The position numbers and the translations under genes are program-made. A stretch of 64,000 nt of DNA from Prosopocoilus inquinatus (Eukaryota; Arthropoda; Insecta; Coleoptera; Lucanidae), in NCBI GenBank assembly GCA_036172665.1, contig CM069876.1, positions 1,798,001 through 1,862,000 on the forward strand. The letters are read 5' to 3'. Within the stretch, counting starts at the first letter, position 1. Each line of letters opens with the position of its first letter. Shown piece by piece: positions 49,374 to 62,881 of the stretch. Below the pieces are notes generated by a model. The model worked only from the letters and a program-made list of their open reading frames with translations, had not been told where the DNA came from and did no database searches.

Positions 49374-50914
49374 ATCACCACCCTACACAGACAAGTAAGC
49401 AAACAACCACTTCTCCCCACATTTTGCAAAATGTTATTAATGGATGTCGTGAACATGTCAAAAAAAAAACAGCAACACACTAGATGGGAAAATTTTTTGT
49501 ACACTTGTATATCTTAAATTACATATTGGGTCTCCCTCAGAATATTTCAACGGGCGTGAAGATTTTCTATATCAAGTTTGGAGGACAAAATACTTAGGTG
49601 TTGCAGGTTTGCACAATCTAGAATGTCATTTTAAAAGATACAGTTGCTCAGATAAATTGTTGCTAACAACGGTACTCTTGCTGCAGCTGTTTTAGATCTA
49701 AATGTTATAGGTACGAATGACTGCTACCTACCTGGTGTAGAAACAAAATTTGTGCTGAGGAAATTAACGTACAGCACCGCCAGCAGCTTCAGTCCTGACG
49801 GGTGTGGGTGTTACACATACCCGAAAGTAAATGAGTGCCACCTAACCTTAACCCAAGTCAAGGAGAGGATCAAAGGGAAATGAAATGGCTCAACTTATAA
49901 AACAATATTTAATGTTAACATATAGGCAAGTACATCGGCATTGTATGCAGTGGGCTTAATGCCACCAAATCTGTGCGCGCCTTAGGGCATCAAATCAAAC
50001 TATGAAAGTTGCCATGACTTTGAAATGAATGACTAGTCGCAACGTAATACCAATAACAAAAATACCTTTCAAATAATTCAAACCAAACATTAACGGATCT
50101 TACTAGTCACCAGTTTTGCAATAATGAAACCATGAACATAAAGATGTTGGGCGTAAGGTGCTCAAAGCAACGTTAAATGCAAATACAGTCAAAGTCGGCA
50201 CCTGATTTATCAGTCACGGAGATTTCCGGACCATCGGTCCACTCTTCTTCTGTCGTGCGGAGACGCCAACACCAATAATTCTATACCAAAACAAGAAGCT
50301 TATGCCCTAAACAAAAAGCCTGTCCCGAACTCGATGCTGACACAACTCCGAATAGTTTTGTTCCACCAGCGCCAAATCAAAAATCAAGCCGACGACACGA
50401 GGAAACCTCCCTCAAGGGTCCTCGACAGCAACCAAAATTGTGGTCGCCATTCCGGCGCGGCGTTCACGAAAATTTGGCAGCGCCTCTTTCAAACAACACC
50501 TCTAGGCCCTGTTGATATCGCTAGACAACTGACTTCCTCCCGACACGTTACAAGTTAATCAAGCTAAACAAAGTGTGCCCCCTAATATTCGAGAAAGGGT
50601 TTGTTGCACAAATCTAAAACATCGTGACTTCAGCAGGAACCAACAAGTATCAGCTGATGTAAAGAAAGTCCAGGTCGAGTGTGAACGCACTTTAATCTCT
50701 CCGTTGAAATAATAATCCGCAAGAAACTGTAATTCTTATGCTCTAGTCGAGCAAAGAAAGTAGATGGTGGCGGAAATTTTATGGCTGTCTCACCTCGTGG
50801 ACTAAATAATTTGATCAATTCCCACAAAAAAATATGAGAAGCACTTGCATAGGCTTGCAAAAGCTGATGTAATTATTACTAAAAATAAAACCTCCAAACG
50901 ATATTATTTATTAA
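49374..50914. other. Unassigned GC-richer block (49740-50560) and flanks
   Basis: This 0.8-kb block is distinctly less AT-rich than its flanks and has no recognisable protein on either strand. It could be the untranslated leader of a retroelement; nothing decisive was seen. Confidence 0.3.
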
Positions 50915-51130
50915 AAGAAATTTGTCCAAATCATTTTTGATTGCAGTGAAAACCTCGGAATAGCCTCTATACAGCTGTTTCAGGTCAAAAAGCAATCGTA
51001 AGATGTCGTTACTTTATCTGTTCATCGACATTATTATGAGAAAATAGTTTTTAAACTTTAAATGGACTCTGTAAAATTGGAAGGAAGACTCAACGTTTCG
51101 CTATTGCTTGATAGCTTCCTCAATTATGGA
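50915..51130. repeat. Retroelement-like fragment sharing segments with 34858 and 52785-52996
   Basis: 50920-50980 matches 52905-52966 (TTTTTGATTGCAGTGA, AGCCTCTRTACAGCTG). 50984-51030 matches 34870-34920 (AGGTCAAAAAGCRATMGTAAGATGTCG). Together they look like dispersed pieces of one repeat family carrying a hammerhead-like motif. Confidence 0.5.
51094..51122 (-). ncRNA. Hammerhead-like motif, minus strand
   Basis: Minus strand reads TTGAGGA, a perfect GCTAT/ATAGC stem with a 6-nt loop (forward 51100-51104 and 51111-51115), then GAAACGTTGAG. The hammerhead consensus is CTGANGA, stem II, GAAAC; only the first C is changed. Stems I and III were not established. Confidence 0.3.
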
Positions 51131-52784
51131 TATTATTTATCTAAATCCGTAACGAAGTGCGATCACATCAAGGCTTTTACGATGTTTTATAGCCGGAGTA
51201 TATTGAAACGGATGCAGAAAACTACCCGAGTTGCTCTTACGATCATAAAGCAAGGGCGTGACACTATTTCTGTTTTACGAATCCAAATATTGCAGAAAGA
51301 TTTATTTTTTAAAGCAATAGAAAACCGACGGTATAGGCCCGGCATTAAAACGTTTCACACAATTTCTAAATATTGAGCAGTCGAAGACAAATGCGATTCA
51401 AACTCGATATACAGGTTGTTTTTCGAATAGCGGTTTTCCAAACCGTAACAGCTTCTAACAGTTCAGATGAATTGACAGTTCTTATGACAGCCGATCTTCA
51501 CAGCTCACGTATTTAATTCCTTCAGCCATTACAGAAACTGAAACGTCTATAGACTAGAAACATAAATTGATGAACATAATTGCATGAAACTTTTCACTAG
51601 CCTTAGTTTTTGAACATGTACAATGTGGCCCTTTGTAAATAATGTGCCTTTCCTTATTTCTTATTATGAAGGGGATTCAACAGATTCGAAATTCCAAAGA
51701 TTAGAGGGTTTGGAATTTGAATAAATTTAGGATTCGCCCCACCTCGGCATTTTTCTTATCGTGAATGTTTTTTGTATTATCAAATTTAATGTTCTAACCA
51801 GGATTAATTAATACTTGTGGTTTTGATGTTACGTGTATTGAAATTTCATCTTTATTGTTGAGCGTGTCTAGTACGGCAGTTGACAATTTTGTTGTCTTTT
51901 AGGATTTGCGCATTGTTTCTTTCTTCTATGGTACAAGACATAACTTCTGTATGTTTATCAATTTGAATCTCTGCATTTAGTCATAAGAAATTTTCCTATG
52001 TACTAATGCGTTCTTAAAGATCGCAATATTATGATGTAGGCGTAAAATGAGCATAAAGACAGTACATTTTATGAATAGTGCCATTTGCAGTTTCTCGGCG
52101 GCGCATACACCCGAAGAGATTTATATCAGACTGGTATTTTAAATTGGAAATTACTTTTTGCTTGGCATAAATATATTCAGCTAGAAATGCAAATGTAATA
52201 TATGTAGCTGTTTATTTATTTCTCGATATTGAAATAAATATATTGAACGGCTGTGTTTAGTTTATAGTCAGACGTATTTATGAAACTTTTCAATTGTAGT
52301 CGGGAGTCTGGAGCCTGCAACTGTTATCGATACCATTAAATTCACATTTATACACAGACACGAATAAATTGCTTCGTTTTTATTTTAGTTTTTCATTAAA
52401 ATTTTTAATAGTCACTTCAAACGAGAGCTGCTTTTAATTACTTTTTTTTTATTCAATCGTTCGGTTTCCCATTTCATAAAAATTTTAACTTAGACTTTTT
52501 TATTAAATACTTTTTTTACTTCTTTAATGAAGGTGGTTTTACAAATGCACATAATACTTGAAATTATTTCAGCCACTTGTACGTTTGTGGCAAGTCACAG
52601 ACGATATTTAATATATTTTCATTTGTATTAAGCAATTAATAAATTTTACCCACAACGTTTTTATAATAAGTTATATGAAAAGTTAATACATGTAGCTGCA
52701 TGTTACGTGATTAAAAAATGTTTTCCTTTTTGATAAATATTTTTCACGTTCACTGTACAAATTATATATTTCAAAAAATTTATT
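51131..52784. other. Non-coding, no gene recognised
   Basis: A transposon-like end (ATACAGGTTGTTTTTCG) lies near 51410 without a partner. Confidence 0.4.
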
Positions 52785-53000
52785 GAATTGATCGCTTTTT
52801 GACCTGACATTGCAGTAGGATAACAAATTGAAGCGGATTTGCTACATAATAAGCTACCCCATGCAAGGCGGCCATGCTTGCTGTCAAAGCATAATCAAAG
52901 TTTTAAAAAATTTGTTGCAAATCGTTTTTGATTGCAGTGACAACCTCGAGCAGCCTCTGTACAGCTGAAGAAGCCCCAAATAGGGCTGAAACAGCTAAAC
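52785..53000 (+). repeat. Repeat-family fragment with hammerhead-like core
   Basis: 52785-52815 is the inverse of the 34858 segment. 52905-52966 is a direct copy of the 50920 segment and leads straight into the hammerhead-like core at 52965-52992. Confidence 0.5.
52965..52992 (+). ncRNA. Hammerhead-ribozyme-like core
   Basis: CTGAAGA (52965-52971, fits CUGANGA), stem AGCCC/GGGCT (5 perfect pairs) with loop CAAATA, then GAAAC (52988-52992). Core order and the CAAATA loop match the hammerheads known from Penelope-like elements and schistosome satellites. No upstream partner for stem III (GCTG before a UH cleavage site) was found in this copy, so it is at best partial, or works as a dimer. Confidence 0.45.
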
Positions 53001-54623
53001 AGTTTAACGTAACTCAAATTAAGAAAAGAAAGCCTGTCATATTTAAAAGCTAAGTGCGATATATCCATGTACCCGCATGTTTCAATTTATTCGCATAATT
53101 TGCCCGTTTTTTTTTATCTTAAATAATTTGGTATTGATAGAAACTTTGCGTCTAAAATTTGCATTTGAAGTAGATATAACATAATGACCACGAAAACGGT
53201 TTCACAGCCTTTGCTGTTTATTTCATTTCAGTTAAACGGGCGAGGCGGTATGCATTTTGTTAAACAACACCATAAATGAAAGATTTTGAAATCGAAACTA
53301 TTGTCCTTTTGTTCGAATGGCGAAAGACAAAGTTTATAACGATAATGCTTTTATTGTAATAGTACACATGTCATAAAAATTAAGTATGTAAAAGTACATG
53401 GAACAAAGGAACATGCCAGTTCAGTATAAACAAATTAAGAAAACAAATATAATAAATTTATTTTATACTTGTGCAAACAATATCGGTGTGATATAACTGA
53501 AAATGCCTTCTCTGAAAAGAAATTACAATGTACCTATTAGAATAAATATATATAAAGCAGAATATTCGTCTAAAGCATGAAAAATCAAAATATATTTTTG
53601 CTTTTATGTGATTGTTAACGTACATTTGCATCTGTCGCATTTTGCAATAATGTTTGATTTCCTTTCATATCACGTCAAGTAAGTTGACGGTGAACGAAGT
53701 CTAAAAGTATGTCATTAGAGTTTTAGATTGCTCAAGTTTCTAGAATTTTAATTAAACTTGAAGAAACTGAAAGAGAAATATAAATTAGGTTGAATACTTC
53801 TGTGTACATGTATGGCATGGAACGATTGTAGATTGATGAAATTAATTACAGAGTAGGCATACCTTCGTATATGTGTTAGATATAATGAAATATGGACAGT
53901 GATAGATTAACACGTATTAAAACAATATTGTAATGTATAGTAGAGCATTGTCTCAATTTGTGTATTATTGAATTTATACCGAAATTCCTGCGACACATCA
54001 ATAACACTCATTGTGCTAATTACAATTAGCTGATTTAGTTGCGAACCGACCCAGCTATTGACCCATCCTTTAATTTCCATCATTACGTTTAATGGCGTAA
54101 ACTTAACAGAAAAAGTAAATTGATTTAGCTAAATTATTGTTATGACAACCCTAGTGCAGGGCATATTTCATAGTAAATGGGCATAGTTGCAGCCAATAAC
54201 TACAATTACGGTAGTGACAAGGCGAGATACATGACCGTCCCAGACCATTAGTTATCGGACAAGTCTCCAATTAACATTTGTGATAACGACGATGAACCGC
54301 TGGCTCGAGTACAACCCCCACAGGAAAAATTAAAACCAAGATCACTATCTTAATTGTCACACACACGTACGTACGGTACGATCATAAATCATACATATAA
54401 AAAATATTTTCAGTCTTTAATTGAACAACATTATTCTAATTAAACTGTATTTTATAACCACCTTGATATTTGTTACAGGTAACAGTTGTTTAATCGACTT
54501 GAATTCTTCTGTTTGTTTATTTCTGTCGAAGAAAAGGAAATTTTTTTCTATTATTTTTGTGCACTGCAGAATGTGGATGAAATAACTATAATTGAAGTTT
54601 GTTCTTGTCCGATGAAAATTGTA
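53001..54623. other. Non-coding, no gene recognised
   Basis: AT-rich DNA without similarity that I could see. Confidence 0.45.
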
Positions 54624-54768
54624 AGTACAAGTTTTTTTAATCTCAAAACGAACGGAAAATGAAAGGAAATCTTTGGCTATAGATTTATAGCTATAAATCT
54701 ATAGCGAAACGTTGAGTGTGTTTTCCTTTCATTTTTCTGTCCGGTTTGAGATTAAAAAATCTTGTACT
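54624..54768. mobile_element. 145-bp hairpin MITE with perfect central palindrome
   Basis: Ends AGTACAAGTTTTTTTAATCT and AGTACAAGATTTTTTAATCT (right end read inward) extend for ~45 bp to GAAAGGAAA. The centre (54676-54705) is a 30-bp perfect palindrome built on GCTATAGATTTATAG. GAAACGTTGAG follows the palindrome, as in the 51094 motif. Confidence 0.8.
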
Positions 54769-55393
54769 AAAAATAACTATGTACATATATTGTTTACGTA
54801 GGCTGTGTTAATTTAACTTGAGCCATTTAGTTTAAGTTGACGGCAACTGATTTGCATGTGATATTCAGATTATATCGTAGCAATTTTGCTTGTACAATTT
54901 CGCGAACATAAAAAATGCGTCAGAGCTTAACATTTCTGTGCAGCACAATTAAAGAAAATTAATTGTTTAATGCGAAGAATTGGAATACATTGGATTATAG
55001 TAAGGTATGATATAGAAAGGGTTTTTTTTTCATAGGTGCTTTAATAACAAATTGTTTTGTAGCTCCCTTATTGTAATTCAGCAACTCTAATAAACAATAT
55101 TAAATGTTAGCCGCAAAACATACATACATGTCCGAAAATCATGGAACATATTGTGTGCATTTCATCAAAAGATGTTTCAAGTAAAAGTAGTTTGACATTT
55201 ATCTTTTTATCATAAAAGAATAGCTGACTTTTATCTTTTTCGGAAACAAAGATGCAACTTATGAAATAGGAAAATGTACTCTTTTATTACTTTCGTATTT
55301 CTGTATTTTAAAACCTTCCAAATTAGAAGAATAGAATGAAATAGAATACTTGTTTATGCATGAAATAGTATTTATACTGATCAAATGATATAT
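54769..55393. other. Non-coding, no feature recognised
   Basis: AT-rich; no similarity seen. Confidence 0.45.
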
Positions 55394-55467
55394 GTACCAT
55401 CGGGTGCAAAGAAAAGTAAACGATTCCTAACGGAATTATATTGCGTTATGTTTGCACCCGATGGTAC
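55394..55467. mobile_element. 74-bp MITE, family B
   Basis: A perfect 17-bp inverted repeat GTACCATCGGGTGCAAA at both ends. The left end continues as GAAAAGTAAACGATT, which is shared with 61443. Confidence 0.75.
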
Positions 55468-57451
55468 GTGAAATAAATATTGACGAATAAGTAAACAGAA
55501 TGAGAAAAATAGTCAACATAAAAAGGAGAAACTGAAACCGCTTGAACTCAGATCAATTTTATTGGTATGTCAACGTAGAACTCGGTTCAAGCCTCAACTA
55601 TCATTGAAATTGGTTGGTAGAGTCGCGATCAAGCGGATTGAAATCAATGGACAGCTTTGTAACCTGTACTGCCAGCGTCAATAAGGACGCGGTTGGCGTG
55701 CAGAGGTCTCGATTAGGATGATGCCTACTGTAGGTACAACCTTACTTGCTTCGTCAAATCATATTTTTGTTAACACCGAAATTCTGAATAATTTTTTTAA
55801 TGGTGACACTGTCTTTTATGCAAGTTTATTATCCTTTATTTGAAAACAACATATACGTTTTTGACAGTGAAACAAAATTAAATTTATCATCGGCAGCCAG
55901 ATTTTCAGAGCTCAAAAGTACTTGTCCCAAGTTTTTTTTTAATGTTTTTATGTACATTGCAAAAAATGGGAGTAAAATTACAGAGATAAGTACGGTATAC
56001 TTTCAGTAACATTACATTGTGAACATTATTACACAATATGAAAAAAAAACATAAGTCTAATTTGTGTTGACAGCTATTTCCGAACATCATTCAGAACTTT
56101 AAACATAAGTGTTAACATGAAGCTTGAAATAATTGTTATAATAAGTTTATGCAATTTTCGTATAAACTAGCATGTAACGAACATAATTGGAGTTTCGAGA
56201 TTGTCATCCCTAAATAGAATTGGTAATCTGTACCTTTGTCAAGCTAAACGAGATGCAGTATTCATTTTAGCTTCTGTCTATAACTTATAACTGCAACGTT
56301 AGGACTATTGCAGAGTCTTCTGTGGTTGACCTTGACAGCTAATATTGTTAAGGCTTCACTAAATTTAAAAGAAACAATATTCATTTGTATTTGAATTTCT
56401 AGATTGAATAGTTCCGTTATTTTAAAGTTTTTCCTACTAATGTAATTTAAAGTTTTCCTCATGCAGCTGGCTTTTCGAGGTTAGCATAAACATTCTTATG
56501 AAAATGGCAGCCTCGTTTCGTTTCTTTCTAAAAATTACATTTGCCGTGCGTGGTTTTCAAGCGTTTAAAGGTTTTGTGCATGTAGGAACATTTTGCAAGC
56601 GAAATAAGCATAATCACAGTGAATTACTATTGAACTTTATATTTACACGCAAATAAACGTTTCAATAAATCATTTCCGTGGCTATAGAAAAGCGTGCAAG
56701 TATAAAGTAAAACGATAGAGATCTTAACATATGTGGGAATTAGACGTACGGGCAATAAATAAAGAGCACTTAAGACGTCAGTCTGCATGAAAAAGAGGCG
56801 AGGCCTATAGCGAGATCGCCGATATGTAACAAAATCTGACGTCGAAAGTCACTAATTACCCGTGATATATCACTATATAAACAGCGGCTGCAGGCAGGCC
56901 AACGCTCAGAGTGTTAAAACACTGAAATATATTAGTTCCTGAGTCGACTTCATTTACATGACGCTCGTGTAGACGCCCATATTTATAATAGTTATCTAGT
57001 AACACATAGGTAAGAATTATTCATGGATTTGCATATAGTTGTCATATATCATACAGGGCTTTGTGTCTTTCATCGCGTTCTAGGCGATTTTTTAATCTTT
57101 GTAATTAAAATGAGTTTCCTCCGCGCATGAGGATATATGTTGATAGCTTCTGCTATGCTTTGTGCCTCAAAAATTCTCCATCGATTCTCGCATACATTTA
57201 TTATTCATGCCACTACCTCGGAAACGTACGTCAAGAGTTGCTCTACTCCGATTTTGATACAGATATGAACTGCTGCACTTAAGAAAATACCACTGTCGTA
57301 CATCATTATCTCTAAAACCTTGAAATATATTAAAATTTTAATTTCGCTTGTTGCTTCATTTTACGGAAAAAAAGAAGCTCAATGTAAACTAGGATTGGAA
57401 ATAATTAAATAGAGTACGAGTAATGACGCAATGAAATAAGAGTGTTCCAAA
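55468..57451. other. Non-coding, no gene recognised
   Basis: A moderately GC-rich patch lies at about 55540-55740. Nothing else stands out. Confidence 0.4.
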
Positions 57452-57816
57452 AGTACCATGCGATCAACGGAATTTATAATTAGAGCAGGCTGTGATATTT
57501 CCCAAAAAGTTGGCAACACAGGTTTGCAGTTTGAAATTAAAAATTTGAAATGTCAGAATTGTGACATTTACTTTTTTAATAATTGATATAAACGGATTTG
57601 TCTTATGGAACCTCCCCTAATATTCTAGAAATGGATATAAATCAGCATCCATACAAAATAAAATAACGAAATAAAGATTGAACAAAGCACGAGCGTAACC
57701 TCAAATATGATAACTGTCAATTTATTATTTATTTCTCAGTGTATCCAACCACACAGCATAAAATAACATCTATCATAGTCTGCTCTAATTATAAATTCCG
57801 TTGATCACCCGGTACT
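57452..57816. mobile_element. 365-bp TIR MITE
   Basis: Inverted ends of ~40 bp: AGTACCATGCGATCAACGG and AGTACCGGGTGATCAACGG (right end read inward), both continuing AATTTATAATTAGAGCAG. No coding sequence is inside. Confidence 0.85.
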
Positions 57817-60800
57817 ATGATAAGAAGTAGTTACAAAGATAAAAATTTTGAACACTTTTGGATCCTTCCGTTTGTGGAGTTAGAAAAATCGGAGTTATGA
57901 TGTTTACAACGTAAAAGTAGGAGTAGAGTTTATTCTTGTTGGAATAAAACACCTATTTTAGACACAATTTAGTCAAATTACCTCTGATTCCATGTCTAAG
58001 TCGAAGTTTGTCATTTTTGACTTCAAGTTTTGCGCGAATGCTTTTCAATTGGCGTATTTATAAACCAGTCGCTGCACAAGTAACCATTTAATCAACTTCG
58101 TAATTCTCTTATTATATTCCCCAATATTTTTGGGAATGATTTATCATCTTGCCGAGCTTAAAAATAAATATTCTCCAACATTTGGGCGGGGACCACTGTG
58201 GGATATTTCAAAACACCAAAATTGTGTAATGTAATCATCTTCTTCGTTACTCACACTTTAAGAATAACGATTCTTCGATATTTGTAACGGCACAGTAGTA
58301 GTAGTAGTAGTTTTTACATTTCAGGACTGAAATCTTCACTTGTTTGTTGTCCTACCTTAGTAACTCATCAGTATGTAATTTTAGAATTTGGAAAATTATG
58401 CGCACTTGCGTAAATAATTATGTATAACAAGAGAAAATCGGTGATGTAATGCATAAACCTCCTTGCGCGCTTTGATCCCATGCCAAATATCAAAAACTGC
58501 TTACCACAGAAATACCTTTAAACTTTTTACAGAACAAAAATATAATATACACCGTCGAGCATTAATAATAACGCTACTCTCGTGGAAAATTTCAAGGATT
58601 TTTGCACCGCCGTAAAAGTATCAGGTGTTGAAAGTAAAACGCATTAGCGATTAAATATTTATGTGCGCCAGGCGATATTAAAATTAAATTAAGATTAATA
58701 ATTAACAAATTTTTAAAGTTCAGCTTCGATGGTGTTGGGTGGGTAAGTGGTGATGGGTTTTTGGATTTTTTTTTTAAAGAAAAAATATTCGCGGCGTGCA
58801 TTAAAATACGTTCCCTGTATTAATCAAATGAATTTCTATTGAAGTGTATGACATTGCAGATGCAACGATATGATGATGCATTCTGGAGAGCATTTCAGAA
58901 TTACGTTTCTTCATTGTTATATGCATATGAAGGGTCTCGATGAAACGCTGCCTCTCTCTGTGCGGGAATACTAATCAAATCCGATTTGTTTGAACGGGCA
59001 AAATGTAAAAAGGTTTTTATAATGAAGTGCTTTCTACACGTCGTGTTATATTTTTGTTCTGCTTTTGGTTATTGAATATGATTGTGTTCGTACGTTTTTG
59101 TGTGCGCCGTATTAAAAATTAAAAAAAAAAGAGGAAACGGAATAGTATTTTCGTTGCCAATTGCAAATTTGCAGCAGGCTTACCACCCAACCACGATTAA
59201 TTACTAGAAATTTTTCAAGAGATTTTACATCGATATTTTTTTTTATTTCAGTTTGCTCACAATGTTCCGATTTAATTCGAACGTAGAATTTAATGTTTAT
59301 ATTGCACAAACTAAAATTTGTGTTTGAGGTACTCAAGATTGAATGACAGTTTCATAATCGAATATTTAATCCGACCCGTCCACAAGTCCTTTATAAAATA
59401 AAATATTTTCGCACTGTATTTACAAACAATCCTCAGCTTCATTTCTTTATTTAAATTCGAAAACAGAATAGAACCAGTCTTTATAAGTGTAATTTATTTA
59501 TAATAAAAACGTTTAACTTTTAATTCAAGAATTGAAACTGAAGCTCGCTTTCAAGGAAAATTTTCATATAAAAATTAAAAAAGAAAGATAAATGAGAAGT
59601 TAACAATGTATATACGTACGGACGTAAAAACGTAAAAAGTAAAATAATGAATTATGCAGCAGAATTTTCTGTGAAGTGGTACAGTGCATCATCACGAGCC
59701 ATGCATTATTAGTAATTTACATATGTTCTTCCAGGCAGTTGTGTTATTTCATTTATTGTAGCTGCGAGCGCTTAAAATGTCAGCCTCCACTCAATTTAAC
59801 TTATTAATTTATCTTGAGTCACTGCGATTATTACAATTATATCATGTTTTAAAATTTTCATGGTTGATTTAGCGTTTTGTTATTGTGACGATTTGTCAGC
59901 TTTTAATGCGCATTTGCATAATGCTACTCTTGTTAAAAATTTAAATGGAATTACGTTGGCGATATCCAATCCTATCCCGTTTAATAGTAATGATATCTAT
60001 GGTGAACTAGTTCTTACCAAGGATATCTATTTAACAACATATAATTTTCCATTTTTATTAAACACTATACCTTTATTTAAAAGTATTCCTTAATTATAGT
60101 TATGTTAAGGTTTTGAAACGGTTTAGTTGAACTTAATACTTCTAACAACATAAAATAATGACGACAAATAAGAAAAGAATACTTGGATTCTCCGAATGTC
60201 AGTCAACGTTACTATAAAACATTGATCTATTACCTGTATTAATATACAGGATGTTATTTTACTCTTTGCAAATAAGAAAACCTCAATGTAAGTACACGAA
60301 ATGCTACCTTCTGCGGGTATTTTTTGGTGGCTACCGTATCATAGCCAAAAAATTTCGGATGGACCACTTGTTTGGAACCGCTGAAATGTGTGAGAAAGAT
60401 AGGAAGGTCAACTTCGCCTTCCTCTCGGTATGAACACGCTCACCTATACCGCACTCGATGTTCAACGCAAAGTTTAATAATAATAATCACTGATATCGTT
60501 TATTAATTACTTTATTTAAAATTTTAATTTACTGGGTGAAGTAATATTACATTTATTTGTTTTACGATATCAACTATCGATGAAAATTTATGCACCAATT
60601 AGGCAAGCGCGTTAAAAATGTTCTTCCTTTTCCCTTTTACATAAGTAAACTGTTGCTGCAATCTCGCTGCTTGCTATGAAAGTCTTACTACTTACGGTTC
60701 TTTTAAATAAAGTAAATGTAAAACTTTTATAAGACTTTTAAAAATAATATGGAAGGAGAAATTACAATTTGTTTGTGCCACACCTTCTTGAATTGCACTA

Positions 60801-61442
60801 CATTTTAATTTAAAATACTTAAACTTGTAATTACTTGCAGTGAAGTTAATTTAGTGAAGTTTCGACCGACCGAACAGCTGATAGAAGCGGCACTGATTTA
60901 CGTCGTTCCTGCTGATGATCCAGTAAGGCACTGACCCTGGCCTACTTCGGCTGCGGGTCGTAATTGAAGAGGCGGCCGCGTTCCACTTTTAGCTATGTCA
61001 GCAGTTGTCAAACGGTTCAATGAAAACCTGCCACTACATTTTTCTCGAAAACTATTACATTTATGTTAAGAACATATGAGTTAAATCGTTGCCATTTATG
61101 GTGATATACTGCAGGTTTAAATATTTGCACACAGTAAAAGAACACTCTGTATATTGATATCGAAATCGTTTAGTTCACATTAATTTAACGATATTGACTC
61201 AATTGAGAAATATTTATTAATACCAGCACGTCAGTTTCGAATTAGTCGCGATTGCAGACCCTTATCTCTTAAGGAAGTTGGTCTTTCGGAGCGAGGCACA
61301 TCCTTAAAGCTCTTAGAGCAATTTTCGAAACATTCTGTACATAGTTCAGGTTACATGTTATGTATCCACAGTAATTTTCATTCAGAAAAATCCTAAAAAT
61401 TATTAACAATAAAAATCTGCGGGACCATTTCTGGTAATTAAT
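57817..61442. other. Non-coding, no gene recognised
   Basis: It contains an (AGT)6 microsatellite, a transposon-like end (TACAGGATG) near 60245, and a GC-rich patch at 60860-61010. No protein recognised. Confidence 0.4.
58294..58311. repeat. (AGT)6 microsatellite
   Basis: About six perfect AGT units. Confidence 0.85.
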
Positions 61443-61632
61443 GTACCATCGGGTGGGCAGAAAAGTAAACGATTTTAATCGCTATTGTATGTTACTAATG
61501 CTAGATAACGGACTGATGTTACTTGATGGTCGCAAGTATTTGTCAAAAAATATAGTGAAGCTTGATTTGCAAGACGAAAATAACGCAAAATTCCCTCAGA
61601 AGTCGCTTACTTTGATTTGCACTCAATGGTAC
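61443..61632. mobile_element. 190-bp MITE, family B
   Basis: Left end GTACCATCGGGTGGGCAGAA followed by AAGTAAACGATT; right end read inward GTACCATTGAGTGCAAATCA followed by AAGTAAGCGACT. It belongs with the 55394 element and keeps a longer interior. Confidence 0.7.
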
Positions 61633-62881
61633 TGTTACGGCCGAACGCTAATAAATTTTTAGGTTCAGAAGAGTGGCACCATCTATTGGAAACCGACTCT
61701 TTCACGGTTCACGGACTGTTACTGAAAGCACGTCACCTACTCGGAATGTTTCAGAGAGTTCTTGATAGCTCGAAGGCGTTCCATACGTTTCCAGTAACAG
61801 CCGTAATGAAATATAAGGGAGGATGGTGCGCGATTTGAACAGTTTTACATTTAGCGAGCAAAGTGCGATATAAATACTGAAATATTTAAGAGTTTTTATT
61901 GAAAATAAGTGTTGTACATTGTTGTTAATTTAATTTGTGCTGTGTGAAGCGAGTGTTTATTTGAAGTTTTGGATATCTCATTATTTATTATTCCAGAACA
62001 TACCAGGTATTCACCGATTGTGGTTTTCTTCTCTGGCGAGTATAACAGTTGATATACATAAATAAAAAATCGAAACGCTATTTTTATTTATCTAAAAATT
62101 CTATAAAATTATTTTCTACTCTATAAAGTGTTTAGTCTCTTGAGTGTAGAATACAACGTTCATATTTCAAATGGAATTATTATTTCATAGATAGATCACA
62201 CAGGCAAATATGCAGAGTTAGATTAAACACCGTTTTTACTCTTTTTCGCGTTTTCGCTGTTCCCAATTTACACAAGTAGCTACACACGAGGTTGTTAAAA
62301 TGTCAAGGAATAGAACTAACTCAAAGAAGGAAATAAATTTCCACTGCAAAGGATATAAAATATTATGGCAGAAAAATTTTTACTCAATCGAGGTTCGAAC
62401 TCAAGTCCTTTCAGTATCTAGTCAAATGCTTTTTGTAGAGTTAAAGTATCGTTTAAAAAAATGCTGTTTGACTCAATTTTGTTGTTGAAATAATACGTAC
62501 TTCCTAAAATCTATAACATGTTCATCGATTCGGAAACATTTAAATATAAATAGTATAAAAATCTTTTTCTCTTTCATATATTTAAAATTTTTAATCACTG
62601 TAGATAGTGTTAAATATACATCAAAAGGAGTTATTTTGTAGAAATAAAACAGTAGATTTTATTACTTTAGATGAAAATGTTTCGCTTCTGTAGACATTTT
62701 TAACTACTTATTCCTCCTACTCCAAAATTTTTATCTGTGTCTATTTTGATGTTAAGTTGCCCTACAGCTAAAGTTTCTGGAGTTACGAGGAGTTCAAACG
62801 AAAAATGGCCAAACGCGAAGCTTTAAATAATTCATAATCAGGCCTAGGCGCATTTTAGGCGGAAAGTTTCGTTAAATATAC
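61633..62881. other. Non-coding, no gene recognised
   Basis: Chance frames only. Confidence 0.4.

Noticed and set aside
49740..50560. LTR or leader of a gypsy/BEL element
   Set aside because: Composition differs from flanks, but no convincing primer-binding site, paired LTR or protein was seen.
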